Positions 39,839 to 48,629 of a stretch of 64,000 bases of DNA are shown one piece after another; within the stretch, counting starts at the first letter, position 1; every line of letters starts with the position of its first letter. Source of the stretch: Nocardioides sp. SLBN-35 (GTDB taxonomy: Bacteria; Actinomycetota; Actinomycetes; Propionibacteriales; Nocardioidaceae). The notes below the pieces were generated by a model that worked only from the letters and a program-made list of their open reading frames with translations, was not told the DNA's origin and searched no databases. Both the position numbers and the translations under genes were made by a program. The stretch is taken from NCBI RefSeq assembly GCF_006715725.1, contig NZ_VFNU01000001.1, forward strand, positions 1,612,001 to 1,676,000, given 5' to 3'.

Positions 39839-40212
39839 TGGTCGAGTACCTCGACCTGGAGGACCTTCTCGCGCTCACCGAGGACCTCGGGGCAGGACCG
39901 CTGCGCGACGCCGGATTGCTCGAGGCTGCCGTCGCCCGGCCGCGTACGACGGTCTTCGGTGACGATGCCTACCCGACCCTGCTCGACAAGGCTGCCGCGT
40001 TGTTGCACTCGATCGGCAGGAACCAGGGACTGGTCGACGGCAACAAGCGCCTGGCCTGGTTGGCCACGGACGTCTTCCTACGGATCAACGGCCTTGTGCT
40101 GGTGATGCCCGATGACGCTGCCTTCGATCTCGTGATGGCGGTCGCCGACGGCTCCATCGATGTCCCGGAGATCGCCGCGGCGCTCGACCGAGCCCTCCCG
40201 AAGCTTGAGTAG
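39838..40212 (+). CDS. Fic/Doc-family death-on-curing toxin with substituted catalytic His
   Basis: 124 residues. Doc kinases phosphorylate EF-Tu; the core motif is HPFxDGNKR-like. Here the motif reads NQGLVDGNKRLAW (40021-40059), with Gln where His is expected; DGNKR is intact. In Doc, substitution of this His removes toxicity, so this copy may be inactive or tuned. Start is directly at the antitoxin stop. Family assignment is firm; activity is doubtful. Confidence 0.85.
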   Translation: MVEYLDLEDLLALTEDLGAGPLRDAGLLEAAVARPRTTVFGDDAYPTLLDKAAALLHSIGRNQGLVDGNKRLAWLATDVFLRINGLVLVMPDDAAFDLVMAVADGSIDVPEIAAALDRALPKLE

Positions 40213-40215
40213 GCT
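40210..40215 (+). promoter_or_regulatory. Leaderless -10 of metB
   Basis: TAGGCT, exactly 6 nt before GTG 40222; its first two bases belong to the toxin stop codon region. Confidence 0.55.
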
Positions 40216-40221
40216 CGAACG

Positions 40222-41403
40222 GTGAGCGACAACCACATCGACGAGCACCTCGACGGCGCCGGCTTCGAGACCCGGGCCATCCACGCCGGCTACGCACCCG
40301 ACCCGACGACCGGCGCGGTGATCCCGCCCATCTACGCGACCTCGACCTACGCCCAGGACGGTGTGGGCGGGCTGCGGAGCGGCTACGAGTACAGCCGCTC
40401 GGCCAACCCCACGCGCACCGCGCTGGAGTCGACCCTGGCGGCGCTCGAGGGCGGCGCACACGGGTACGCCTTCGCCTCCGGGCTCGCGGCCGAGGACACC
40501 CTGATCCGGGCGCTGTGCAAGCCGGGCGACCACGTGGTGCTCCCCAACGACGCGTACGGCGGCACCTTCCGTCTCTTCGACAAGGTCGCCACGGTCTGGG
40601 GTGTCGAGCACAGCCCGGCGCCGGTGACCGACGTCGACGCCGTGCGGGCGGCGATCAGGCCGGGCGTGACCCGGATGGTCTGGGTGGAGACGCCGACCAA
40701 CCCGCTGCTGTCGATCGGCGACATCGAGGCACTGGCCGCGGTGGCCCACGACGCCGGGGCGCTGCTCGTCGTCGACAACACCTTCGCGTCGTCGTACCTC
40801 CAGCAGCCGCTGGCCCTCGGCGCCGACGTGGTCGTGCACTCGACGACGAAGTACGCCGGCGGCCACTCCGACGTCGTCGGCGGTGCCCTCGTGGTCGACG
40901 ACGACGCGCTGGCCGAGCGCATCGGGTTCCACCAGAACTCCATCGGCGGCGTCGCCGGCCCGTTCGACTCGTGGCTGGTGCTGCGCGGCCTCAAGACCCT
41001 CGCGCTGCGCATGGAGCGCCACAGCGACAACGCCGAGAAGGTCGCCGACTTCCTGAGCAGGCACCCGGCCGTCAGCCAGGTGATCTACCCCGGCCTCGCG
41101 GACCACCCGGGCCACGCCGTCGCGAGCCGGCAGATGAGGCGGTACGGCGGCATGGTCTCCTTCCGCGTCAAGGGCGGCGAGGAACAGGCGCTCGCGATCT
41201 GCGCGGCCACCAAGGTCTTCACCCTGGGGGAGTCGCTGGGAGGCGTCGAGTCGCTGATCGAGCACCCGGGCCGGATGACGCACGCCAGCGTCGCGGGCAC
41301 CGACCTCGAGGTGCCGGCCGACCTGGTCCGGCTCAGCGTCGGCATCGAGACGTCCGAGGACCAGCTCGCCGACCTGGCCCGCGCACTGGAGACCACCGTC
41401 TAG
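40222..41403 (+). CDS. metB: Cystathionine gamma-synthase (or gamma-lyase) family PLP enzyme
   Basis: 393 residues, Cys/Met-metabolism PLP family. Landmarks: FETRAIHAGY, YEYSRSANPTR, SGLAAEDTL, WVETPTNPLLS, VDNTFASSYLQQPL, and the PLP lysine in HSTTKYAGGHSD; C-terminal SLGGVESLIEHPGRMTHAS. Joins O-succinyl or O-acetyl-homoserine with cysteine in transsulfuration. Synthase and lyase are hard to separate by eye; the GTG start and HVVLPNDAYGGTFRL favour MetB-like members. Confidence 0.88.
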   Translation: MSDNHIDEHLDGAGFETRAIHAGYAPDPTTGAVIPPIYATSTYAQDGVGGLRSGYEYSRSANPTRTALESTLAALEGGAHGYAFASGLAAEDTLIRALCKPGDHVVLPNDAYGGTFRLFDKVATVWGVEHSPAPVTDVDAVRAAIRPGVTRMVWVETPTNPLLSIGDIEALAAVAHDAGALLVVDNTFASSYLQQPLALGADVVVHSTTKYAGGHSDVVGGALVVDDDALAERIGFHQNSIGGVAGPFDSWLVLRGLKTLALRMERHSDNAEKVADFLSRHPAVSQVIYPGLADHPGHAVASRQMRRYGGMVSFRVKGGEEQALAICAATKVFTLGESLGGVESLIEHPGRMTHASVAGTDLEVPADLVRLSVGIETSEDQLADLARALETTV

Positions 41404-41406
41404 CCT
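41401..41406 (+). promoter_or_regulatory. Leaderless -10 of the AI-2E-family gene
   Basis: TAGCCT, exactly 6 nt before GTG 41413; it contains the metB TAG stop. Confidence 0.55.
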
Positions 41407-41412
41407 GACCGG

Positions 41413-42744
41413 GTGACCAGCGACGGCGCGACCGAGCCCGAGGACCCGACGACCGCGGAGGCGGAGGAGAACGCGGTCGAGGAGGCGGAGGAGGACGAGC
41501 CGCCCCTGGGCCCCGACGAGGGCGAGCGGGAGGAGCGGCTGTTCCGTCGCTTCGCCCACCAGTGGGCGCTGCTGCGCGAGGAGCGGGACGAGCGGCGGCA
41601 CGAACCGCCGTCGTTCAGCACCGGTCCGTCCAACCTGCGCCGAGCCGAGGTGCCCTACGGCCTGGACCTCGCGGCCGGCTGGGCCTGGCGGCTGCTGCTG
41701 ATCGCGGGCGCGGGCTACCTGCTGCTGTGGCTGGTCGGCTACTTCGCGGTGGTCACCGTGCCGCTCGCGGTGGCCCTGCTGATCAGCGCGCTGGCGGCGC
41801 CGTTCGCGCAAGGGGTGAACCGGGCCGGGCTGCCGCGCGGCCTGTCCGCCCTGCTCGTGGTGATCACCGGGTTCGCCGTGGTCGGCATGCTGCTGACCTT
41901 CGCCGGACAGCAGGTGGCCGCCGGTGCCAACGACCTCGCGGACTCCACCGTGCAGGGCCTGCAGGAGATCCGCGACTGGCTGCGCGACGGCCCCCTGCAC
42001 GCCAGCGACTCGCAGATCAACGACTACATCAAGAGTGCGCAGGACCTGATCACCGAGCGGTCCAAGGACGGCGGGGTCATCACCCAGGTCACCGAGGTCG
42101 GTGCGGCGCTCGGCCACGTCGTGGCGGGCTTCTTCATCGCGCTGTTCGCGACCTACTTCTTCCTCGCCGACGGCGACCGGATCTGGTCGTGGGTGGTCCG
42201 GATCGCGCCGCGCGCCGCCCGCGAGCGGGTCGACAGCTCGGGCCGGGTGGCCTGGCTGTCGCTGGTGCAGTTCGTCCGCGCCACCGTCGTGGTCGCGCTC
42301 GTCGACGCTGTCGGCATCGCGATCGGTGCCGCGATCCTCAAGGTGCCGTTCGTGCTGGCGATCGGCGTGCTGGTCTTCCTCGGCGCCTTCGTGCCGATGA
42401 TCGGTGCCACCATCGCCGGCAGCGTCGCGATCCTGGTCGCGCTCGTCGACCAGGGCCCGGTCACCGCGCTGCTCATGCTCGCCGTCGTGATCGGCGTGCA
42501 GCAGCTCGAGGGCCACGTCCTGCAGCCGTTCCTGCTCGGGCGCTGGGTCTCGCTGCACCCGCTCGGCGTGATCCTCGCGATCGCCTGCGGCGTTCTGGTC
42601 GCCGGCATCGCGGGCGCGCTGGTCGCCGTACCGCTGGCCGCGGCCGCGAACGCGGTGGTCCTGCACCTGGCCGAAATGGCCGAACCGCCGGCCTCCGAGG
42701 AGGAGACCGGCGGTCCGGAGGAGTCAGCAGGTCAGCCTGCGTAG
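41413..42744 (+). CDS. AI-2E-family (TqsA/PerM-type) membrane permease
   Basis: 443 residues. An acidic N-terminal cytosolic tail (about 1-85), seven to eight membrane helices with the central soluble loop (about 165-225), and the family segment VGFVLAIGVLVFLG-like LVFLGAFVPMIGATIAG near 320-345, then QQLEGHVLQPFLLGRWVSLHP. Function ranges from autoinducer-2 export to sodium/proton antiport; not decidable here. Convergent with greA (5-nt gap). Confidence 0.88.
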   Translation: MTSDGATEPEDPTTAEAEENAVEEAEEDEPPLGPDEGEREERLFRRFAHQWALLREERDERRHEPPSFSTGPSNLRRAEVPYGLDLAAGWAWRLLLIAGAGYLLLWLVGYFAVVTVPLAVALLISALAAPFAQGVNRAGLPRGLSALLVVITGFAVVGMLLTFAGQQVAAGANDLADSTVQGLQEIRDWLRDGPLHASDSQINDYIKSAQDLITERSKDGGVITQVTEVGAALGHVVAGFFIALFATYFFLADGDRIWSWVVRIAPRAARERVDSSGRVAWLSLVQFVRATVVVALVDAVGIAIGAAILKVPFVLAIGVLVFLGAFVPMIGATIAGSVAILVALVDQGPVTALLMLAVVIGVQQLEGHVLQPFLLGRWVSLHPLGVILAIACGVLVAGIAGALVAVPLAAAANAVVLHLAEMAEPPASEEETGGPEESAGQPA

Positions 42745-42749
42745 GCCCA

Positions 42750-43256
42750 TCAACCGGTGAAGGGCCGTGCGTCGAGGATGACCACGGTCTGGGTCTTGCC
42801 GTTGACCTCGTAGGACACCGTGTCGCCCTTGCTGCGGCCGTTGATGGCCTGGCCCAGCGGCGACTGCGGCGAGTAGACCGTCAGGCCCTCGGGGTCGATC
42901 TCGCGCGCGCCGAGGAGGAAGGACTCCGCCTCGTCGTCGTCATCGCCCTCGAACTTGTAGGTCACGACCATGCCCGGCTCGACGACGCCGTCGTCGGGAG
43001 GGGTCTCGCCGACCTCGGCGCGACGGAGCATGTCCTTGAGCTGGATGATGCGGGCCTCGTTCTTGCCCTGCTCCTCGCGGGCGGCGTGGTAGCCGCCGTT
43101 CTCCTTCAGGTCACCCTCGTCGCGCGCAGCACTGATCTCGGCAACGATCTCGGCGCGGCGGGGCCCTTGGAGGTGCTCCAGCTCGGCCTGCAGCTTGTCG
43201 TAGGCGTCCTGGGTCAGCCAGATCGTGTTCTGGCCGCTCTGGTCGGTCTGCGTCAT
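42750..43256 (-). CDS. greA: Transcription elongation factor GreA
   Basis: 168 residues. N-terminal coiled coil (YDKLQAELEHLQGPRRAEIVAEI) with the acidic tip ARDEGDLKENGGYHAAREEQ, and C-terminal FKBP-like domain (SPLGQAINGRSKGDTVSYEV). GreA stimulates RNA polymerase transcript cleavage to release stalled complexes. ATG 43256 follows GGAG by about 8 nt. Synteny greA-DUF4307-mca is common in Actinobacteria. Confidence 0.95.
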   Translation of the reverse strand: MTQTDQSGQNTIWLTQDAYDKLQAELEHLQGPRRAEIVAEISAARDEGDLKENGGYHAAREEQGKNEARIIQLKDMLRRAEVGETPPDDGVVEPGMVVTYKFEGDDDDEAESFLLGAREIDPEGLTVYSPQSPLGQAINGRSKGDTVSYEVNGKTQTVVILDARPFTG

Positions 43257-43275
43257 GGGTGCTCCTGCACATGCT

Positions 43276-43305
43276 CGTTCGCGTACCCGTCCGGGTACAT
43301 GAACG
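43276..43305. promoter_or_regulatory. Extended palindrome between DUF4307 and greA
   Basis: A perfect 7-bp inverted repeat GTACCCG-TC-CGGGTAC (43283-43298) sits inside an outer CGTTC...GAACG pair. It lies 27 nt upstream of the greA start and just past the DUF4307 stop. It has no T-run, so an operator or attenuator is as likely as a terminator. Confidence 0.45.
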
Positions 43306-43312
43306 ATCGAGT

Positions 43313-43732
43313 CTACCGGTAGCGGGTCTGTCCCGAGGTCTTGCAGCCGATCCACTCGACCGTGGTGGCCCGGCGCTCGGTGCGCACGGTCACCTCCTGC
43401 ACGGCTTCGTCGTCGCGGCCGGGCGTGAAGCTCTGCTCGCCGACCACCGCCTTGTCGTGGGAGATCGCGCGGGCCACGCAGGTCGCGTCGACCGGGCCGT
43501 CGCCGTACGTCACCCGGACCCGGATCGTCGCGGTGTGGTCGTCGACCACCTCGTGCCCGATCTCCTCGGAGGAGACCGCCGGGTTGGCGTGGAAGAGCAT
43601 CGCCCACAGCAGCCAGCCGAGGAAGACGACCACGACCGCGCCGGCACCCACCACGACCGCCGTGCGACGACCGCGGGACGGAGCGCCGTAGCGCTGGGCC
43701 AGGGTGCCGGGATCGTCGGGGGAGGTGCTCAC
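43313..43732 (-). CDS. DUF4307-family membrane protein
   Basis: 139 residues. One membrane helix (about 24-46), then an extracytoplasmic beta domain with two Cys ([19 protein letters not shown]). DUF4307 proteins are conserved next to mca and greA in Actinobacteria; the function is unknown. GTG start at 43732. Divergent from mca. Confidence 0.85.
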   Translation of the reverse strand: MSTSPDDPGTLAQRYGAPSRGRRTAVVVGAGAVVVVFLGWLLWAMLFHANPAVSSEEIGHEVVDDHTATIRVRVTYGDGPVDATCVARAISHDKAVVGEQSFTPGRDDEAVQEVTVRTERRATTVEWIGCKTSGQTRYR

Positions 43733-43760
43733 CGATCCATGGTCCCATGAGGGGAATCCC

Positions 43761-43766
43761 TACGAT
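43761..43766 (+). promoter_or_regulatory. Leaderless -10 of mca
   Basis: TACGAT, 7 nt before ATG 43774. It overlaps an alternative in-frame ATG at 43765 and therefore favours the later start. Confidence 0.55.
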
Positions 43767-43773
43767 GGTGCGC

Positions 43774-44673
43774 ATGCCCTCCTCGCACGCGCCTGCCACC
43801 GACCGCTCCGGGCTGCGGTTGATGCACGTCCACGCCCACCCCGACGACGAGTCGAGCAAGGGCGCCGCGTCGACCGCGATGTACGCCGCCCAGGGCGCCG
43901 ACGTCCGGGTCGTCACCTGCACGGGCGGCGAGCGCGGTTCGATCCTCAACCCGAAGATGGACCGCCCCGAGATCCTCGAGAACATCACCGAGGTGCGCCG
44001 CCAGGAGATGGAGCGGGCCCGCGACATCCTCGGGATCTCCCAGTCCTGGCTGGGATTCGTCGACTCGGGGTGGCCCGACGGCGACCCGAAGCCGCCGCTG
44101 CCCGAGGGCTGCTTCGGCCTGGTGCCGCTCGAGGAGGCGGCCGAGCGGCTGGTCCGGCAGATCCGTGAGTTCCGGCCCCACGTCGTGACGACGTACGACG
44201 AGCGCGGCGGCTACCCGCACCCCGACCACATCCGCTGCCACGAGGTGAGCGTCGCGGCCTTCGAGGCGGCCGGCGACCCCGAGCGGTTCCCCGACGCGGG
44301 GGAGCCGTGGCAGCCGTCGAAGCTCTACTACCACCACTCGTTCAACCGCCCGCGGATGCAGGCGCTGCACGACGCGATGCTCGCCCACGGGCTGGAGTCA
44401 CCGTGGGAGGAGCGCCTCAAGGAGTGGAAGCCCGAGCCCGAGTGGGACGCCCGGATCACCACCCGGGTGCCGTGCGCCGACTACTTCGGCGTGCGCGACC
44501 AGGCGCTGCTCGCCCACGCCACGCAGATCGACCCCGACGGCTTCTGGTTCGCGATCCCGCGCGAGCTGCAGCAGGACGTCTGGCCGACCGAGGACTTCGA
44601 GCTCGTGGTGAGCCACGTCGCGTCGCCGACGCCGGAGGACGACCTCTTCGCAGGCGTCACTGGGGATGCCTGA
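43774..44673 (+). CDS. mca: Mycothiol S-conjugate amidase
   Basis: Cleaves mycothiol S-conjugates to a mercapturic acid and GlcN-Ins, so detoxifies electrophiles and antibiotics. 299 residues. Zinc/catalytic motifs [11 protein letters not shown] and [13 protein letters not shown]; the MshB paralogue differs at [13 protein letters not shown] and by the [15 protein letters not shown] insertion. Start at ATG 43774 by the -10 spacing; ATG 43765 would add three residues. Confidence 0.93.
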   Translation: MPSSHAPATDRSGLRLMHVHAHPDDESSKGAASTAMYAAQGADVRVVTCTGGERGSILNPKMDRPEILENITEVRRQEMERARDILGISQSWLGFVDSGWPDGDPKPPLPEGCFGLVPLEEAAERLVRQIREFRPHVVTTYDERGGYPHPDHIRCHEVSVAAFEAAGDPERFPDAGEPWQPSKLYYHHSFNRPRMQALHDAMLAHGLESPWEERLKEWKPEPEWDARITTRVPCADYFGVRDQALLAHATQIDPDGFWFAIPRELQQDVWPTEDFELVVSHVASPTPEDDLFAGVTGDA

Positions 44674-44685
44674 GACACTGATCCC

Positions 44686-44940
44686 ATGCATGCCGTCGTC
44701 GCCACCGTCGTCTCCGCCGTGGCCGCCAAGGACAAGCCGGTCGACCAGGACACCAACATCGTGGCCGGCTGGACGGCGTTCTGGATCTTCCTGCTGCTGA
44801 TCGCCGCCGTCGTGGTGATCGGCTTCGCGCTGACCCGGAGCCTGCGGACCGCGGCCCGCGCCAAGGACGCCGGCGTCTACGGCGACGAGCCGGTCGTCGA
44901 CGACTCCGACGACGCCGGCCCGGAGTCCCCGAGGGAGTGA
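44686..44940 (+). CDS. Small single-pass membrane protein downstream of mca
   Basis: 84 residues. One membrane helix (about 28-48; AGWTAFWIFLLLIAAVVVIGF), preceded by a Lys/Asp-rich segment and followed by a basic then acidic tail. Small membrane proteins of this type follow mca in several Actinobacteria; the function is unknown. 12 nt after mca. Confidence 0.7.
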   Translation: MHAVVATVVSAVAAKDKPVDQDTNIVAGWTAFWIFLLLIAAVVVIGFALTRSLRTAARAKDAGVYGDEPVVDDSDDAGPESPRE

Positions 44941-44944
44941 ACCG

Positions 44945-45592
44945 GTGATCGGCCTGGACCAGCTCCTCGGCTTCGGCCTCGCTGCGCTGATCCTGATCGT
45001 CATCCCCGGTCCGAGCGTGGTGTTCGTGGTCGGCCGGGCCGTTTCCTACGGCCAGCGGGTCGCCCTGGCCAGCGTCCTCGGCAACACGGTCGGGGTGCTG
45101 GTCGTCATGGTGCTGGTGTGCCTGGGGCTGGGCGCGGTGGTGGCCGAGTCCCAGCTGGTCTTCACCGGGATCAAGCTGGCCGGCGCGGCCTTCCTGGTCT
45201 GGCTGGGCGTCCAGGCCCTGCGCCATCGCCGCGAGATGCGGATGGGCGCGGACGAGGAGCGGGCGCCGGTGTCGCCGGGCCGAGCGCTGCGCCAGGGCGT
45301 CATGGTCGGCGTCAGCAACCCCAAGACCTTCATGATGTTCGCTGCGCTGCTGCCGCCGTTCGTCGACAGGTCGGGCGAGGGGGCGTCGGTGCCGGCGCAG
45401 ATGCTGCTCCTCGGCTGCTTCGCGGTCGCGATCGGCCTGCTCTGCGACTCGGCCTGGGCCGTGGCCGCCGGCCGGGCCCGCGACTGGTTCGTCGCGTCGG
45501 AGAGGCGCGGCCGCGCGCTGGGTGCGATCGGCGGTACGTCGATGATCGGGCTCGGCGTGGGCATGGCGCTCACCGGTCACGGCGACAGGTAG
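44945..45592 (+). CDS. LysE-family amino-acid/metabolite exporter
   Basis: 215 residues with six hydrophobic helices. The family motif is present near the start (IPGPSVVFVVGRAVSYGQR) and the middle SNPKTFMMFAALLPPF. Members export amino acids, homoserine lactones or other small molecules; substrate not predictable. GTG 44945 follows a GGGAG by 8 nt. Convergent with a TetR gene (3-nt gap). Confidence 0.88.
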   Translation: MIGLDQLLGFGLAALILIVIPGPSVVFVVGRAVSYGQRVALASVLGNTVGVLVVMVLVCLGLGAVVAESQLVFTGIKLAGAAFLVWLGVQALRHRREMRMGADEERAPVSPGRALRQGVMVGVSNPKTFMMFAALLPPFVDRSGEGASVPAQMLLLGCFAVAIGLLCDSAWAVAAGRARDWFVASERRGRALGAIGGTSMIGLGVGMALTGHGDR

Positions 45593-45595
45593 CGC

Positions 45596-46189
45596 TCACG
45601 CCATCAGGTAGCCGCCCACCAGTGCCAGCACCTCGTCGAGCAGCTGCTCGCGGGTGACCGCGTCCGGCTGGTCCAGCACCCAGCGCATGGCGAGGTTCTC
45701 GATCGCGAGCACCACGACCCAGGCGGTGACCGCGGGGTTCGGCCGGGTGGTGGTGCCCGGCCGGGCGGCGAGGTACGTCGTGACGAGCTCGCGCACGCGG
45801 CGCTCCAGCGCGGCCCGGCGCTCCCTGTTGCGTTGCACGGGCAGCTCCTCGGCCACCACGCGCAGCAGCTCCCGGTCGGCCTCCAGCGCGGTCAGCAGCG
45901 CGTCCGCGGTGTCGCGGACCATCGCCGGCCCGAACTCGCCGATCCGGTCGGCCAGCGAGGCGGCGACGCGGTCGGCGACCTCCTCCCAGTACCGGTCGAT
46001 GACGACCTGCAGGATCGCGGCCTTGTCCGGGAAGTACTGGTAGAGCGAGCCGGGGCTCACGCCCGCGACGGTCGCGACCCGGTTGGTGCTGAAGGCGTCG
46101 TACCCGCGCTCGACGAGGACCGTCCGCCCGGCAGCGACGATCCGCTCGACCATCTCCCGGGACCGGGCCTGCTGGGGGGCCTTGCGCAC
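45596..46189 (-). CDS. TetR-family transcriptional regulator
   Basis: 197 residues. N-terminal helix-turn-helix (RIVAAGRTVLVERGYDAFST, then VATVAGVSPGSLYQYFPDK) and a helical ligand domain. It probably represses neighbouring genes; the nearest candidate on the other side is the LysE gene or itself. GTG 46189 is set by a leaderless -10. Confidence 0.9.
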   Translation of the reverse strand: MRKAPQQARSREMVERIVAAGRTVLVERGYDAFSTNRVATVAGVSPGSLYQYFPDKAAILQVVIDRYWEEVADRVAASLADRIGEFGPAMVRDTADALLTALEADRELLRVVAEELPVQRNRERRAALERRVRELVTTYLAARPGTTTRPNPAVTAWVVVLAIENLAMRWVLDQPDAVTREQLLDEVLALVGGYLMA

Positions 46190-46195
46190 GGGACG

Positions 46196-46201
46196 AGCGT
46201 A
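46196..46201 (-). promoter_or_regulatory. Leaderless -10 of the TetR gene
   Basis: TACGCT on the minus strand, exactly 6 nt before GTG 46189. Confidence 0.55.
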
Positions 46202-46206
46202 GGGCG

Positions 46207-47157
46207 TCAGGCGCTGCGGCTGGTGAGCAGGCGGCGCTTGGCGGCGTACATCTGGGCGTCGGCCTCCAGCAGCGCGTCCGGCAGCAGCCCGATGTCGGTG
46301 ACCGCGGCTGTGCCGACGCTGGCGCGGCGACCGACCGCGGCGGCGAGCCGGGCGTGCAGGTCGTCGGGGGAGAGGCCGGGGGCGAGGACGGCGAACTCGT
46401 CGCCGCCGAGCCGGGCCACGACGTCGGTCTCGCGCAGGGCGGTGGACAGGGTGTTGGCGAGGCGGCGGATGAGCGCGTCGCCAGCGCTGTGGCCGTCGGA
46501 GTCGTTGACGACCTTGAGGCCGTCGAGGTCGACGAAGCCCACGGCGGCCTCGGTGCCGGGTGTCCAGCGGACCCGGGACTGCTCGAAGAAGCCGCGCCGG
46601 TTCCACAGCCCGGTGAGCTCGTCGGTGGAGGCGAGGTGGTGGGTGGCCTCGCGCAGGGCGACGGCGGAGGCGAGCTGGTCGTGGACCGCGAGCTTGTCGA
46701 GGGCGACGGACGTGGCGTTGGCCAGGCCCTGGAGCAGCGTGATCTCGGTGTCGGTGGCGGTGCGGTCCTCGGCCCAGTAGGCGCCGATCGCGGCGATCGG
46801 GTCCAGGGAGCGCACCGGCATCATCACCAGGCTCCGGACGAACGTCGGCCGGTAGGCCTCGTGCGGGATCCGGTCGTCGAGGTAGATGTCGGGGATCACG
46901 ACGTGCTGCTTGTTGAGCATGGCCCAGCCGCTGATGCAGGCCTCCAGCGGGAACCGGTGGCCCTTCCACAGCGGGGCGATCGCGTCCTCGTCGGCATAGA
47001 AGCACTGCCCGCCGTCGCGCAGCACGAAGGTCGCGCCGTCGCAGTCGGCGAGCTCACGGGCGGCGGTCCGCACGACCTGCTGGACCCCCGGCAGGTCGGG
47101 GGCCATCGACAGCTCCTGTACGGCGAGCAGCAGGCGGTCCAGCTGGGCGGGCTCCAT
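46207..47157 (-). CDS. GAF-GGDEF diguanylate cyclase
   Basis: 316 residues. GAF-like sensor domain (about 15-165) and a C-terminal GGDEF domain (about 180-310). The active-site signature RLGGDEFAVL is intact and the metal/substrate region VGFVDLDGLKVVND is present, so it should make cyclic di-GMP. There is no inhibitory RxxD site seen. GAAGGA lies 7 nt before ATG 47157. Confidence 0.9.
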   Translation of the reverse strand: MEPAQLDRLLLAVQELSMAPDLPGVQQVVRTAARELADCDGATFVLRDGGQCFYADEDAIAPLWKGHRFPLEACISGWAMLNKQHVVIPDIYLDDRIPHEAYRPTFVRSLVMMPVRSLDPIAAIGAYWAEDRTATDTEITLLQGLANATSVALDKLAVHDQLASAVALREATHHLASTDELTGLWNRRGFFEQSRVRWTPGTEAAVGFVDLDGLKVVNDSDGHSAGDALIRRLANTLSTALRETDVVARLGGDEFAVLAPGLSPDDLHARLAAAVGRRASVGTAAVTDIGLLPDALLEADAQMYAAKRRLLTSRSA

Positions 47158-47174
47158 GGCGTCATCCTTCCATT

Positions 47175-47203
47175 CGCGAGTTGAATGCGAGCAAACACTC
47201 GCG
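47175..47203. promoter_or_regulatory. Inverted repeat in the divergent GGDEF/MpaB promoter
   Basis: CGCGAGT (47175-47181) and ACTCGCG (47197-47203) form 7-bp arms 15 nt apart, with a further GCGAG at 47188-47192. It lies between starts 47157 and 47217 and could be a shared operator. Confidence 0.45.
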
Positions 47204-47216
47204 TCAGGATGGAGGC

Positions 47217-48488
47217 ATGAGCACCGACGTGGCCCCGGCGGCCGAGGACTCCCTCCCACAGCCCTTCCCGTCCCGCTTCCGCGCCGGCGGCGAGCGCAAC
47301 CGGCGCCTGGGCCGCCCGCTCAAGGTGGTCGGGCGGGTGCGCGGGGTGGACGAGGCGCTGCTCGACCGGATCGGCCGGGCCATGTTCGAGCGCGACGAGC
47401 TCGGCGCGGCCCTCGCGGACGCGATCCGGTTGCGAGGGGACGCTCCCGGACGGGTGCGGATGGACCAGTTCCGCCGGGCGCTCGAGGGCGGCCTGGCCGC
47501 CGTACCCGATGCGCCGCCGGCGCTCGTCGACTTCCTCTCCGAGCTCGAGCGCGACCCGGAGTGGCTCGACCGCGACCTCGTTGAGGAGGGCGCCCGGGTC
47601 TTCCGGCGGCTCGGGCAGAACGCCCAGGACGTGCTGCTCCAGCTCTCCCTCGTCGGTGGCTACCGGTTCGGCGGCCCCACCGACCTCCTCGTCGCCACCG
47701 GCGGGCTGACCGGCGAGCAGACCCTGCGCCGCCTCGCCGAGACCCAGAAGTGGGGTGCGAGCCTCACCGACCCGCTGTCCCTCCTCCCACCGCGCGACGG
47801 GCAGGCGCCCGGCGAGGGCTGGCGGCTGACCGTCCACGTCCGGCTGATGCACGCCCTGGTCAACCACGCCTTCGAGGACAGCTGGGACACCTCGCAGTGG
47901 GGGCTCCCGATCAACCAGGCCGACCAGGCCTCGACCCTCGGGCTGTTCGACGGGGTGCTGATCATCGGGTCCCGGGCGCTCGGCGTACCGATCTCGTCGT
48001 CGGAGTCCCGGGCGCTGATGCACCTGTGGAAGTACGTCGGCTGGCTGATGGGCGTGCACCCCGACTTCCTCGTCGACGACGAGTGGGAGCGGCACCGGAT
48101 CGACTACCACGTGCTGCTCGCCCAGGGGCCGCTCACCGAGGCCGGGCCGCAGCTCGCGCAGGCCGTGGTCGAGGCGCAGGTGCTGCGTCGCTATCCCGGG
48201 TGGCCGGCGGTGCTGCAGGGCGCGCGTGCCCGCTACGAACGAGAGCGCCTGCTCTCGATGCTGACCGTCTTCCTCGGCCCCGAGAGCATGCGCGAGCTCG
48301 GCCTGCCGATGCGGCCGCCGTGGGCGCACGCGTACCTCGTCGCGCTCAACACCGCGCGCTACCGGGTGCTCAAGCGGCTGCCCGGCGGACCGGACCGCCT
48401 TGCCCGGTGGGGTGGGCGGCGGGCGCAGTGGCTGCTCGACAGCTACTTCCAGGGGGATGCGGAGGACGTCGGCGAGCTCAGGGCGTGA
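47217..48488 (+). CDS. Oxygenase MpaB/DUF2236-family (Lcp-like) protein
   Basis: 423 residues, mostly helical. DUF2236 proteins include latex-clearing protein, a heme-b oxygenase, and MpaB. The family region SSESRALMHLWKYVGWLMGVHPDFL (47999-48073) holds the candidate heme-site residues. GGAGG immediately precedes ATG 47217. It is divergent from the GGDEF gene. The substrate is unknown. Confidence 0.82.
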   Translation: MSTDVAPAAEDSLPQPFPSRFRAGGERNRRLGRPLKVVGRVRGVDEALLDRIGRAMFERDELGAALADAIRLRGDAPGRVRMDQFRRALEGGLAAVPDAPPALVDFLSELERDPEWLDRDLVEEGARVFRRLGQNAQDVLLQLSLVGGYRFGGPTDLLVATGGLTGEQTLRRLAETQKWGASLTDPLSLLPPRDGQAPGEGWRLTVHVRLMHALVNHAFEDSWDTSQWGLPINQADQASTLGLFDGVLIIGSRALGVPISSSESRALMHLWKYVGWLMGVHPDFLVDDEWERHRIDYHVLLAQGPLTEAGPQLAQAVVEAQVLRRYPGWPAVLQGARARYERERLLSMLTVFLGPESMRELGLPMRPPWAHAYLVALNTARYRVLKRLPGGPDRLARWGGRRAQWLLDSYFQGDAEDVGELRA

Positions 48489-48629
48489 TCGCGGCCGGGT
48501 CGCCTCGTCGTCATCCTCGACGTCCGGATTCGCTTGCGCGACCGGCGGTGACGGGCGAGGCTGAGCGGTCTGGGGGTGACATCGGTCGCGGTCCGCCGCG
48601 ATGCTCCCTCCAACCCTCAGGACGTCCCC

